A DNA stretch of 64,000 bases from positions 18,796,739-18,860,738 of the forward strand of contig NC_071397.1 in assembly GCF_022682495.2 (NCBI RefSeq), given 5' to 3'. The notes beneath the pieces were generated by a model, which did not search any database, was not told where the DNA came from, and saw only the letters and a list, made by a program, of their open reading frames with translations. Shown piece by piece: positions 46,897 through 57,670 of this stretch (position 1 is the stretch's first letter; every line of letters starts with the position of its first letter). This stretch comes from Desmodus rotundus (Eukaryota; Chordata; Mammalia; Chiroptera; Phyllostomidae). The position numbers and the translations under genes were made by a program.

Positions 46897-47447
46897 CAGG
46901 GGAGGGCAATAAACAGAATTTATTAATAAAGAATTGTGTATTTATTCTTACATGTTTAAGCTTCAGTCACCTTCAAAGTACTCTCCATTTGATGCAATAC
47001 ACCTATCAAGACTTTTTTCCACTGCTCATAACAGTTTTTGAACTCGATTTTGATGCCTTTTACCACTTCTGCTGTTTTTTGTTTTACCTCTTCCACATCA
47101 GCAAAACGTTTCCCTGTGAAGACCTTTTTCATTAGGGAGACAAAAAGTTGCTGGGGCTAGATGGGGCGAATAGGGAGGGTGGGGCATGGGGATCATGCCA
47201 TTTTTTGGCCTAACACTGCTCAACACTCAGCACAGTGTGGGCAGGTGCACTCATAAATTACCCATCACAAGATGGGCAAACGTGTTGTCTTCAAAAAAAA
47301 TTTACTGAAGCCGAACACAGCCTCTCACAACACCAGCTGGTATACTGATACAGATGGGTTCCTAGAACACTCACCTAGTGGCGAAGCCTACATTACAAGG
47401 GGCCTGTCATCCAGAAGATGATTCATTTTTTGGGAGGTCCCCTCTCA
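46897..47447 (-). mobile_element. Decayed, internally deleted mariner transposon
   Basis: 551 bp flanked by TA (46895-46896, 47448-47449). The - strand carries the C-terminal half of a mariner transposase. Recognisable pieces are HPPYSPHLAP (about 47157-47187) and AVEKSLDRCIASNGEYFEGD (about 46965-47027). The full-length element would be about 1.3 kb, so roughly half is missing, and stops and frameshifts break the rest. In the DD34D catalytic triad the last Asp lies in the PYSPDLAP motif; here it is His. Confidence 0.85.
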
Positions 47448-47702
47448 TATATTTGAAAGTTGCCAGGAGAGTAGATCTTATATGTTATCACCACATACAC
47501 ACAAAAATCATAAACATGAAAAAATAGAGCTGTTAACTAACTATTGTGGCAATTATTTTGCAATACATATGTGTATCTAATTACATTGTATACCTTAAAC
47601 TTATATGTTTTATATTTCAATTATATCTCAGTAAAGCCAGGAAAAAAAGAAGCCAAAAAAAAGTCAAATCTTAAAAGAAATGATGAGAATCAGTTTTTTC
47701 TT

Positions 47703-47933
47703 TTCATCTTCATCTGGGGACAGTTTTTTCATTGCTTTTACAGAGAGAGGAAGAAAGAGGGGTTGGGGAGGAGAGAGAGGTTGAGAGAGAAACACTGATT
47801 GGTTGTCTCACATATATGCCCTGACTCAGGGATGGAACCTGCAACCTAGGTATGTGCCCTGATGGGGAATCGAACCCACAACCTTTCATTGTACAGGACA
47901 GTGGTCCAACCAACTGAGCTATACCAGCAAGGG
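47703..47933 (-). mobile_element. Ves SINE, antisense
   Basis: Reversed Ves with 'catcttcatctgggga', purine block GAGAGAGGAAGAAAG, 'gccctgactcagggatggaacctgcaacctaggtatgtgccc', head 'gagctataccagcaagggt'. Perfect 13-bp duplication TCAGTTTTTTCTT at 47690-47702 and 47934-47946. Confidence 0.93.
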
Positions 47934-47946
47934 TCAGTTTTTTCTT

Positions 47947-49371
47947 AAAGCTGACAATTTGATCCTGAGTAAATCTGCCCTCTCTTACATGGTAGAAAAC
48001 ACTAAAAGCTCACTGCAACATTATATGCCTTGAGAATATCAGTATAGACCACATCCGAGAAAATGTTCCATCTTAGGCCTAGGGTAGGATAAATGTGAGG
48101 TAAGTGTAGAAGCTGTTTTTGTGAAGTCCCTAATTTACCAAATCCCATAAATAATTTCAGTTGTTAACTTATTGGGCTTTTCTGTTGCATTTAGTTGTGG
48201 TCAGCTGACTCCCATCTGTGTGCCCTTTTGGCCTGCATTTTTTTTTATATATACTGCATGAATGCTTTTGCTTTTCTGTACACTTATTCCCTCAAGCTCT
48301 AAGCCCAGGAGACATTCTGGACCTACCCTCATACTTAAAAAGTAAAAATTAAAAAAATGAAAGGAAATTTCTAATTCCCATTGGTTTTACTTTCTCAACA
48401 TTTATCTATCACTCTATTTTCCCTGCCCCTGTTAAGCCTTCCAACTTAATTATGACAAGTTTACTAGATAAATTTCCCTTGTTCATGAGTCAACCTTCCT
48501 AAATCCATTCATCTCATTTTCTACAAAATAATGCAATCAAAATATGTTTTGGGGTTTTTTTGGTCCAGCTTGCTCTCATGCTGAAAGCAACACTAAAACA
48601 TGACATTATTTTCACTGCTATTTTTTTCAGGATAGAGTTGCTTACCTGACATTACAGTCTCATAACCTATCACCTACTTATGTTTTATAATGTAATTTTA
48701 TAACAATATCACAGCTTCATTTCATTGCTTCATATTGCTTCATGCTTTGGTGTTTATGCTCTTTTTCCTTTTACCTAAATTCCCCTTGCTCCTTTTATAA
48801 AATCTGGTTAATTTATGCTCAAGCTTTAACAAGCATCTTACGTGGCATTTTCCCCCATGACAACTTTCCTGAACCACCCACATAAGAGAGGTGCCCCTCT
48901 ACTGACTCGAAGAGCACCCTCTGCATAGTTCTACCTTATCACTTGCCTTGTGATGGTCGCATTTCATTGGACCACAAGATCCCTAAACACAGGATGATAC
49001 ATGATTTATCTTTGTTTCTCAAGTGCCCAGCACGGGGCCACTCACGTAGTAGAGACTGCGACAGTATATTGGGTGTCTTCTGATGTGGCATTTCAAGCTC
49101 TCATGCATGTGTTACTGTTGTCCTCTGGGGCCCTCAGAAGTGCGACACCCTTTCTGGCTATTGTCAACATAAATATACATGCATATTAACCTAACTGATG
49201 ATATAGAACTGTTTTATTTTTATTTAGAAAATATGTAGGTTCTTAATTATAATTTACAATAAGCCTAATGGTATTTAAAGCTACCTATGAGTCCCCTTTG
49301 TTTTTACAGGCAGAATTTAAAAATATCAAAGTATGATACTCAGATTTTACATTTTTTTTGTTTTTTTGCAG
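47947..49371 (+). other. TINAG last intron, 3' part; L2/MIR-like trace
   Basis: 48780-49060 ('ccttttataaaatctggttaatttatgctcaagc...accacaagatccctaaacacaggatgatacatgatttatctttgtttctcaagtgcccagcacgg') looks like a worn L2 or MIR 3' end on the + strand. The acceptor of the last exon has a strong T-rich tract (49351-49369). Confidence 0.45.
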
Positions 49372-49503
49372 ATTGCTGCCAATTCCTGGGGAAAGTCATG
49401 GGGAGAGAATGGCTATTTCAGGATTCTTCGAGGAGTAAACGAGTCTGACATTGAAAAGTTGATTATCGCAGCTTGGGGCCATCTAAATTCAGATGAGCCG
49501 TAA
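49372..49503 (+). CDS. TINAG: TINAG terminal coding exon with stop
   Basis: The exon begins after a long T-rich tract and GCAG and encodes 43 residues plus TAA. It opens IAANSWGKSWGENGYFRILR, which contains the NSWG motif: Asn is the third active-site residue of papain-like proteases, and WG..NGYF is the conserved C-terminal strand region of the fold. It ends HLNSDEP and stop at 49501-49503. Entry phase 0 matches the microexon. Human TINAG also ends in ...SDEP as I recall it, so the normal C-terminus is intact. Together the three exons give about 99 residues of the roughly 476-residue protein; the rest lies upstream of the window. Confidence 0.97.
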   Translation: MAANSWGKSWGENGYFRILRGVNESDIEKLIIAAWGHLNSDEP

Positions 49504-49580
49504 CATACTGCATTTCCATAGGCCATGCATTTCAGTAACCCCTTAAACTGAAATTAAACACTGTGAGGTTCTCCGGTGAC
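49504..49580 (+). promoter_or_regulatory. TINAG: Probable TINAG 3'UTR with ATTAAA polyadenylation signal
   Basis: Fifty bases after the stop there is an ATTAAA hexamer (49553-49558), a common variant poly(A) signal, followed within 30 nt by GT-rich sequence (CTGTGAGG, GGTGACAGTGG) that could be the downstream element. This would give a short 3'UTR of about 70 nt. No canonical AATAAA is seen close behind. The exact cleavage site cannot be fixed from sequence alone. Confidence 0.5.
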
Positions 49581-52500
49581 AGTGGATTCTTTGCCCCTTC
49601 ACCTTGTTATTACAATCTGCCTGTTTCCTTGGCTTATCCCAGGCTCTGTGCTTCTGCGTTCTTTACATTACTGAGTACACCAAAACACAGCCTGTGAAGT
49701 TCCTTTCTGCCTTTACTCTTCTCTCAAGACAATGCCTTTTTCCACTCGGATAGTTCACAAAGGGTGTCATGGCGCTTGTCTTAAAAGTTCACAGCATTCA
49801 TTTGTGAATGTATGGCTCTTCCCTTTGACCAATGAAGACTACAGACAACAAAGACAATGCAAATGCTAATTTACCATCTTTACACTTTTTTCAACCAAAT
49901 AATGCCTCCTTAATTCACGGCTTGTTTGTTTTCCCCAAAGCAATGAAAATAGATGATTGTTTCTCTCAATAGCTAACGTTTTGTTTCTTTTCATTTGCCT
50001 AAACCTAATTGGGATTCCGAACACAAAAGGAAAGTGATTCTCCACAGCAAATAACTAGTCTTTATGGTACTGTGTAATGGTGCTTAGCGTGGAGAAGATG
50101 GTTAAGTATGGAACAGCTCAGAGGCTAGCGGTAGAAGTACAGCCTTGACACATAGACACCTTACATTTGGAAGCTGATACACTTTGTGTAAAGTCTATTA
50201 AACTCAGCTGCAAAACTGCATTTGGAAAGATAACATATTTATCCCCACCACAACAGTATAATGCCGTGAGTCAGATGGAAGAAATGCACTTTTATCACAA
50301 TTGTATAGCTCACTGCTTGAGCTTCTAGAAAGGCAACTAAATTGGTTCTAACTTCAATCTAATTTTTAGTTTTCTACAGCCAGACCAAAAAATATAACAT
50401 CGTCATAATGGCCTGGAAAGAATATAATCTTTTCATAATTCACTGGCATCTTAAATGGCAAACTAATAAATGAAGAAGCAAAGCTGATCAGTAAGTGAGT
50501 GTGGCCAATTATAACTGCAATGGTGGGGTACCCATGGCCTTTGTTTCTTGGCACTTTTCATCTTAATTCTCAGTGTGGGACTTTTCTATACCATTGTGCC
50601 CAAAGGTGCCCTGGTTAGATAAGCCAGAGGGGCTGAACATGGGAGGAAGCAGACACAGAGAGGGGGAGTACTGCTGCCACTGTTGTTTTCTCCATTTATC
50701 ACTGCAGCTTTACTCACAGGGTTCCTCCCTGGAAAATATGCATGAGGCAGATTTGTAACCTAGTGCTGAGCTAGAGGTTTCCCCCAAAGTCCCAAAACCC
50801 CCACAGCTATTGCTTGGGGGATAGAGAAGTAGAGCAGGGCCATTGAGGGATACTTTGCATATCTGAAGAACTTGGCCAGTGTTTTAGTAATGTTAAGTGA
50901 CTGTGCCTCCTCAGAACCAAGGAGATGGGCGTGACTTCAACCCAAGATGCCATGTATCCTCAGGGGCTTCCTGCATCCGCAGGGGAGCAGGAAGGCAGTT
51001 AGCTCTTTGTCACCTCTTGCCTGCCTGGACTAACAAAAAAAGGCAGGGGAAATCAGACTACTGGCAGGTGTGACCCAGTATGAGCGGAGTTAAAAATGGG
51101 GTTACAGAGGGAGATCCACGCTGGAATTTAAATCCAGGCGTGGGGCAACAATTGCACTCTTGACAATGTGGCTTGGGAAGGAGAAACCTCCTGACCATGT
51201 AGCAGTAGTGAGGGGTCTTGGCTACGTGGTTTGAAAGGGTGCAGAAGGATTCCCTGGCACACTGTGAGGATGGGGTTTTGGAGCCTAGCTAGCTGAGCAT
51301 GGATGACTGGAAGAAGCCAGAATACAGACAGGAATCTGCCCAGCTAAGCTACAGACTTCTATTTCTTTTCCTGAGAGACAGTACCTCTGACTGGTCTGGT
51401 TTGGCCAGAAGGGCACAACTCAGTGTTTGTGGGTATTTGTTTCTAAAGAGAGGGATATAATGGCAGAATTCCACCATCATCCTAAATCTGTGTAACTTTT
51501 GAATAAATAGTTCCTTTCCTTTTCATAAGGTCTGTCATTGGGAGTCATGATTCTTCCCAGGGGTGGGAAATAGAACCCAGAGCATTAGAACCCAGGCATT
51601 CTGGTACAGAGTCACTTTGTTGAGACTGGGTGATATTCCCCCAGAGAGTTAAGAAATGATTTGGTTTCATTTTATTTTGTGTTTCTTTAGATGCAGCCCC
51701 TGAGATAAGATTTTGAATGCAGATTGTGGGTGAAGGGAACATTAAGAAGGGAGGGCAGTGACACAAGGTATTGGAGGCAAAGAGTAAAGGGCACATTAAC
51801 AAGCAAAGCACCACCACAGGTGACTAGTTCCTATCCCTGGGGACTGTTGATAATTCCTCAGATATGTACCCCCCAAGAAAGAAATCTGTTGGTGGAGAGC
51901 TGCTCATGGGGTTCGTGAATTCCCTGGTTGTTCTGATCTGGCTTAAGGGTGGGAAAAGCAGGTTCCAGTGTCAAGAAGAAGACACACAGGCAGAGAAATG
52001 CAGGTCCTGGTGGTCGCATGTCAGATGTCGGGTTGCCCACTGAAGTGGCCTGGGTGAGGTGATACAGGCAGGGCACCGATAGCATGAAACACTGCTAAAG
52101 GTGTGAAACACTTTCAGAACATTGCTTATGTGCTGAAGACTGGGAAGTAATAAGTAACATTGTACTAAAATGTTAGATGACTAACATTGCTTTAAAAAAT
52201 GGGGTTAGGTTGATCCAATCTGTCCTTGTTGTGTGTTTCAATAAATGGGCAAAAATTGTTGGAATTAACTTTCTCATTGTGGTGTGTGGTTCTAGATTAT
52301 AGGCCTAAAGTCTGCTGTTTTAAAATTTCCTACCCTTCTAACTATACCAACTGGTGGGGAAACTGATCCCAAAGATTTGAACCAAAAAGAAAGTATAATA
52401 GTAATAAACCCCACGGGAAGGCACAAGATGTGTTAGTTCAGCAAATACAGACTAAGCGCTAAAGGAGAGACAGACTAGTTGGCACAGAAGTAGAAGGGAG

Positions 52501-53230
52501 TAAGGAGAATATTTTAGGCTTGTCAGCTTGTCGAGTCAATGTCTTCCTTTGAATAATGTTGCTTTTTATTTTTACAACTTTAAGGACATGTTTGGCTCTA
52601 TTTATTATCAGAAGGCCCTGAGTTGTCAACCTTTAGAAAATACTAATTGGCCTATTCTTTTGCCCACTTGAGGGAGTAATTATTTGTAGAATTGATTTGA
52701 CTGATAACTAAATGGCCCCTTCCTGCTCTGGCTGTTCTTAGCTTGCAGTGCTCCCTCCTCACCTCAGTGTGGACCGAGCAATGGGAAGGACCAGGCATCT
52801 GTGCACATGTCTTTAGAGTGTCTGCCTCTGTTTGCACGTGTGGGTTTTATATTTTGTGTTAACAATATACAAGAAAAAAATTGTCTGCAAAGATCTTCTA
52901 ACTCAGCCAGGACAATGTCTCAAATACTGTAACCACTAAGATCTATTATTTTTTCCTTTTCAATCAGAAGTATGTGCCATTTATGTGCTTTTGATGAGCT
53001 CCAGTTAGAACTGGTTATTGTATGTAGTTTTTCCTGGAAAAAGAGAAAACAGTCCAAGATAGCCCATTGAATCAATGCTTGACCACTCCACTCAGTTGAA
53101 TACTGCTTCTTTCTTCAACAGTTATTAGGAAATATACATAAGGAGGCAGCAGAAAAGACAGTAAAGATAGGGCTCGTGCCCTTTTCTGCTTCACAATTGT
53201 CTTTTCTCATTCTATTCTAAACAATGAAAA
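49581..53230. other. 3' flank of TINAG, no gene; possible old LTR
   Basis: 50573-51546 is more GC-rich than its surroundings and ends with 'gaataaatagttcctttccttttcataaggtctgtcattgggagtca', a pattern like the R-U5 end of an LTR. No paired LTR and no internal viral genes were recognised, so this may be a solitary LTR or something else. The rest is unrecognised. Confidence 0.3.
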
Positions 53231-53246
53231 GCCTCCCTGTGTTTTT

Positions 53247-55184
53247 TCAACATTTTTTTGAAAAATCTATTTTATTCATTATGCTATTACAGTTGTTCCA
53301 TTTTTTCCTGCCCTTTCTCCCCATTTGCACTATATGCCCCCTCCCACCAGCATTCCCCCACCCCCTTAGTTCATGTCCACGAGTCATACATATAAGTGCT
53401 TTGGCTTCTACATTTCCTATACTATTCTTAACTCCCCCTGTCTATTTTGTACCTACCATTTATGCTTCTTATTCCTTGTAACTCTTCTCCCATCCTCCCC
53501 CTTCTCCTCCCTGCTGATAACCCTCCATGTGATCTCCAATTCTGTGATTCGGTTCCTGTTCTAGTTGTTTGCTTAGTGTGTGTTTGTTTTATATTCAGTT
53601 GATAGTTGTGGGTTTATTGTCATTTTACTGTTCATAGAGTTGATCATGTTCTTTTTCTTAGATAAATCCCTTTAACATTGCATATAATAAGGGCTTGGTG
53701 ATGATGAACTCCTTTAACTTGATCTTATCTGGGAAGCACTTTATCTACCCTTCCATTCTAAATGATAGCTTTGCTGGATAGAGTAATCTTGGATGGAGGT
53801 CCTTGCCTTTCATGACTTTGAATACTTCTTTCCAGCCCCTTCTTGCCTGCAAGGTTTCTTTTGAGAAATCAGCTGACAGTCTTATGGGAACTCCTTTGTA
53901 GGTAACTGTCTCCTTTCCTCTTGCTGCTTTTAAGATTATCTCCTTCTCTTTAATCTTGGGTAATGTAATTATGATGTGCCTTGGTGTGTGCTTCCTTGTG
54001 TCCAACTTCTTTGGGACTCTGAGCTTCCTGGGCTTCCTGGAAGTCTGTTTCCTTTGCCAGAGTACCAAAGTTCTCCTTCATTATTTTTTCAAATAAGTTT
54101 TCAATTTCTTGCTCTTCTGCTTCTCCTTCTGGTACCCCTATGATTCAGATGTTGAAACATTTAAAGTTGTCCTGTAGATTCCTAAGCCTCTCCTCATTTT
54201 TTTGAATTCTTGTTTCTTTGTTCTTTTCTGTTTGAATGTTTATTTCTTCCTTCTGCTCCTAAGCTTTGGTTTGAGTCCTGGTTTCCTTCCCTTCACTGTT
54301 GGTTCCCTGTATATTTTTCTTTATTTTGCTTTGCGTAGCCTTCACTTCTTCTCTATTTTGTGACCATACTCTACCATTTCTGTGAGCATCCTGATTACCA
54401 GTGTTTTGAACTCTGCATCTGATAGGTTGGCTATCTCTTTATTGCTTAGTTCTATTTAGGGAGCTTTGATCTGTTCTTTCATTTGGGCCATATTTTTTTT
54501 GTCTCCATGTGCCTGTTAAATAGTAAGGGGTGGAGCCTTAGGTATTTGCCAGATCAGGGCATGCCAGATCACTGTGCTGTGGTGCTGTATGTGGAGGAGG
54601 GGTCTGAGAGGGAAAAATGCCACTTGCTTGGCTCTTGGCTGGCTTTCAGTCACTTCCCCTGGTACCCACAAGCAAATTGGGCCCTTCTGGTGCTGATTCC
54701 TGGGTGAGTGGGTTTGTGTACTTTCTAGGACCTTGTGAGTCTCTCCAACAAACTCTCTTGTGAGGCTGGGAGTTTCCCTGCCACTGCAACCTCCACAGGT
54801 TTTTAGAGTCAGAGGTTTTGAGATTTTATTTCCCCACTCTGGAACCCTGGGTTGCAAGGTCTGTGTCGCTCCCCAGTTGTTCCTTCTGGTTTATCTGCAC
54901 AGAAATGTGGGGTCGCCTGGTCTGGTTTGCCAGCTACTGCCTTGTCCGCCTGATCCTCTAGCCCCCACCTGGCTGCACATCCTGTCTGCTCTGGCTGCTG
55001 GTCTCCACCCCTCCTACTGGTCTGAATGAATGTTTCTTCTCTAACTCCTTGGTTGTTGGGCTCCCATACAGTTTGATTTTCTGACAGTCTGGTTATTTTT
55101 TGTTTTTAAATTTGTTGTTATCCTTCTTTTGGTTGCCTGAGGAGGTAAAGTGTATCTACCTACACCTCCATCTTGGCCAGAAGT
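53247..55184 (-). mobile_element. HAL1-type element, antisense, copy C
   Basis: On the - strand: 5' end at about 55184 (GGCACTTCTGGCCAAGATGG), GC-rich 5'UTR to about 54490, ORF1 remnant, then 3'UTR and a T-rich (reversed A) end near 53250. No ORF2 segment. Flanks 53231-53246 and 55185-55200 match at 13 of 16 (GCCTCCCTGTGTTTTT and GCCTTCCCATGTTTTT), a plausible old duplication. It is a different, older-looking subfamily from copies A and B. Confidence 0.75.
53745..54480 (-). pseudogene. HAL1 copy C ORF1 remnant
   Basis: The open part 53745-54068 codes for the RRM-end and C-terminal domain of an L1-type ORF1p: TPRHIIITLPKIKEKEIILK, YKGVPIRLSADFSKETLQAR, LHPRLLYPAKLSFRMEG. The N-terminal coiled-coil part extends to about 54480 (reversed 'catttgggccat' start region) with stops. 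It is truncated and not functional. Confidence 0.8.
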
Positions 55185-55829
55185 GCCTTCCCATGTTTTT
55201 ATAATGTATATTCACAAATTCTCCTAAAAATACATACAAAAGAATGAAGTCAGTTGGTATTCAGCCAGAAAAAAAGAAAACATCTTGTTTCCAACATAAG
55301 GTATATAGTGAAAGGAATTGGTTACTTAGGTGATGGAGGAGCAGAGAAGGCCATGGAGCGTGGTTAATTCTTCCAGGGATGGGCAGTAGTAGGAAGCTGG
55401 CATCCTCTCTAGACTGAAGGGCTGAGGTGAAAAGGTGGGCCACTGGAATGTCAGAGCTGGCGTTTTCCTGGTGGTAGCTGGAAGCAACAACAGGCCTGTC
55501 AGGGAGAAAGTGGAGTCATAAAAATACATGGTGCTGCCATATTTGCCAACTGAGTGAGAGGAAGGGGAAGTGACATTGAGGCTTCTCCTTTCCTCATGAC
55601 TTACAAAGTCCAATCAATGCCTCTCATCGGCTGATCTGCTGAGTGATGACTGATTCAGGAAATTATGAAATAGAGCTGTTGGGGTCAGCCTCCACCTTTA
55701 TCAGATACAAAGGAAAATAGGATAAGGGCAAGGAATAAGTAAGAGGGCAAACATAGAAAATAAATTTTTAATTCATCCCATATAGATGTTGAAAATTAAG
55801 CTTATGTAATGATACTTTCTCAATGATTG

Positions 55830-55877
55830 ATTAGCTCATGAATTCATTAGCTCATGAATTCATTAGCTCATGTATTA
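55830..55877. repeat. 16-bp repeat in three copies
   Basis: ATTAGCTCATGAATTC occurs perfectly at 55830-55845 and 55846-55861, and a third copy at 55862-55877 differs only near its end (ATTAGCTCATGTATTA). The unit contains the palindromes TCATGA and GAATTC. Confidence 0.95.
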
Positions 55878-55896
55878 ACCGTGCCCGGTTAATACA
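55871..55896. repeat. Perfect hairpin at a HAL1 insertion point
   Basis: TGTATTAACCG (55871-55881), TGCC loop, CGGTTAATACA (55886-55896). The right arm overlaps the first bases of the 14-bp duplication of the HAL1-type insertion copy D. Confidence 0.95.
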
Positions 55897-55904
55897 TATG
55901 TCTT

Positions 55905-57350
55905 TAAAAAAATATTTTATTGATTATGCTATTACACTTGTTCTGATTTTTCCTTTGCTCCACGCTCCACCCAGTACCCCCTACTCCTTCAGGCAATCCC
56001 CCCACAATTGTTCATGTCCATGGGACAAGCATATAAGTGTTTTGGCTGTTCCATTTCTATACTGTACTTTACATCCCCATGGCTATTCTGTAACTACCTA
56101 TCTGTGCTTCTTAATTCCCTCACCTCTTCACCCATTCCCTTCATTTGGGCCATGTTTCTTTGTCTCCTCATTTTGGCAGCGTCCCTGTGTTTGTTTCGGT
56201 GTGTTAAGTGGAGCTACTTTGACTCTGTATCTTGGTAGTGTGGCCTAATGTAGTGGATGTCCTGTAGGGTCAGGTAGCAGAGCTTCTCCTGTCACCCAAG
56301 CTGGGTGCTCAAGGTGCGCCATTCATGTGGGCTGAGTATACCCTCCTCTTGTAGTTTACCTTGGTTGCTGTTGGCAGATCAATGGGAGGGGTTTACCCGT
56401 CAATCAACTGCAACTATTGGCTGTGACCACTTGCTACCATCCTCTACCCACTGTGGAGGATCAGCTGTGTAGGGGCAGTGTGGTGGTGCTTCCACATGGT
56501 TTGTAGCTGTCCACTGGGTGCACTGGACTTTGGGTTTCCCAGGTGGTGCTGGCCAAGGTCAGCCTCCACCTGTGTTTTGCTCAGGGCCACCTTACCTGAG
56601 CTACAAAGCAATCTGTGTTGGCTGCTACCTCTGGTGGGCTTGGAGATTTCCGGTGAAAGCCAAGCTTTGAATCTAGGCTGGCTGCTGCTAGTGTCAGGCC
56701 TGGGGCTCACTGAAGCCAGCTGTTGCTTGTTTGATAGGATTTATAAAGTTTTGAAGCATAGCCAGTTGATGAACTCAGATATGTCACCAGACTGCCAGCC
56801 CTGAGGGGGAAGTGTTTAGAAAAGGTATAATGGCCTCTGCTGGCCTTGATACCAGGCACTTCAGTTTCTCCCTGTATACCACTGGTGTCTTTCAAGCTGG
56901 TACCCTAGAGCTGGAGCTCAGAGGAAGTAAGTGTGAGTAGGTGATCCATGTGTGGGTTCTTTAAGAGGAACTGCTTGGGGCTCCAGCACTTTCTTACACC
57001 AACTAATTCCTGCTGGTTTTTGCAGCCAGCAGTTGTGGAGAATTATCTTCCTGGTACTGGAACCCTGGGCTGGTGGCCTGGTGTGGGGCTGGGACTCTTC
57101 ACTCCTGATATATCCCTCCTGAATATTTATCTACCACACATGGGTGAGGGACCAGCCCATTCCATGTCTGCGTCCTTTCTACCGGTCTGGATGGATGTGG
57201 TTTCTTCAATTCTGTAGTTGTCAGATTTCCATGCAACTTGATTTCTGATGGTTCTGAGTGATGGTTGTTCTGTATTTGAGATGTAATTTTGATGTGGTTG
57301 TGCAAAGAGGAGAGACATGTCTGCCTGTGCCACCATCTTGACCAAAAGTC
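55905..57350 (-). mobile_element. HAL1-derived element without ORF1 (5'UTR + 3'UTR), antisense, copy D
   Basis: 1.45 kb insertion with a perfect 14-bp target-site duplication AATACATATGTCTT (55891-55904 and 57351-57364). On the - strand it starts at the HAL1 5' end (TTTTGGTCAAGATGGTGGCA), runs through the whole 5'UTR to the ORF1 start (ATGAGGAGACAAAGAAACAT, ending about 56141), then jumps straight into the 3'UTR ('gggtgaagaggtgagggaattaagaagcac'). Compared with copy A about 980 bp, all of ORF1, is missing. It encodes no retrotransposon protein. Confidence 0.88.
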
Positions 57351-57438
57351 AATACATATGTCTTAAGGACTGCAATGATTGCTCTTACATGCCTTTTTTT
57401 TTATTTTTTTGTGGGGAGGGTTAAAATATTTTGACCTA

Positions 57439-57661
57439 GCCCTGGCTGATGTGGCTCAGTGGGTTGAGTGCTGACCTGTGAACCAAAGGGTTGCTGGTTC
57501 AATTCCTAGTCAGGGCACATGCCTGGGTTGTGGCCCAGGGTCCCCGGTAGAGGGTGCACAAGATTGATGTTTATAGGCAACCACTCATTGATGTTTCTCT
57601 TCCATTCTTTCTCCCTCCTTTCCCCTGTCTCTAAAAATAAATAAATAAAATCTAAAAAAAG
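57439..57661 (+). mobile_element. Ves SINE
   Basis: Head CCCTGGCTGATGTGGCTCAG, B-box-like GGTTCAATTCC, Ves body, CT-rich part and (AAATA)n tail. Target-site duplication TTTGACCTA at 57430-57438 and 57662-57670. Confidence 0.94.
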
Positions 57662-57670
57662 TTTGACCTA

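Larger units (their letters stand above)
42187..47660 (+). mobile_element. Old L1 LINE, invaded three times
   Basis: Pieces 42187-43087, 45013-46476, 46604-46896 and 47448-47660 read in order as ORF2 (RT, then C-terminal region) and 3'UTR of one old L1: ORF2 breaks off at 'aaaaaaatgattagaacta', resumes at 'aaaaaaactactagaacta', the 3'UTR 'tactgtattata' resumes as 'tatatttgaaagttgccaggagagtagatc', and ends 'aattatatctcagtaaa'. The interruptions are a younger L1, a mariner MITE and a mariner. ORF2 is full of stops. Confidence 0.85.
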
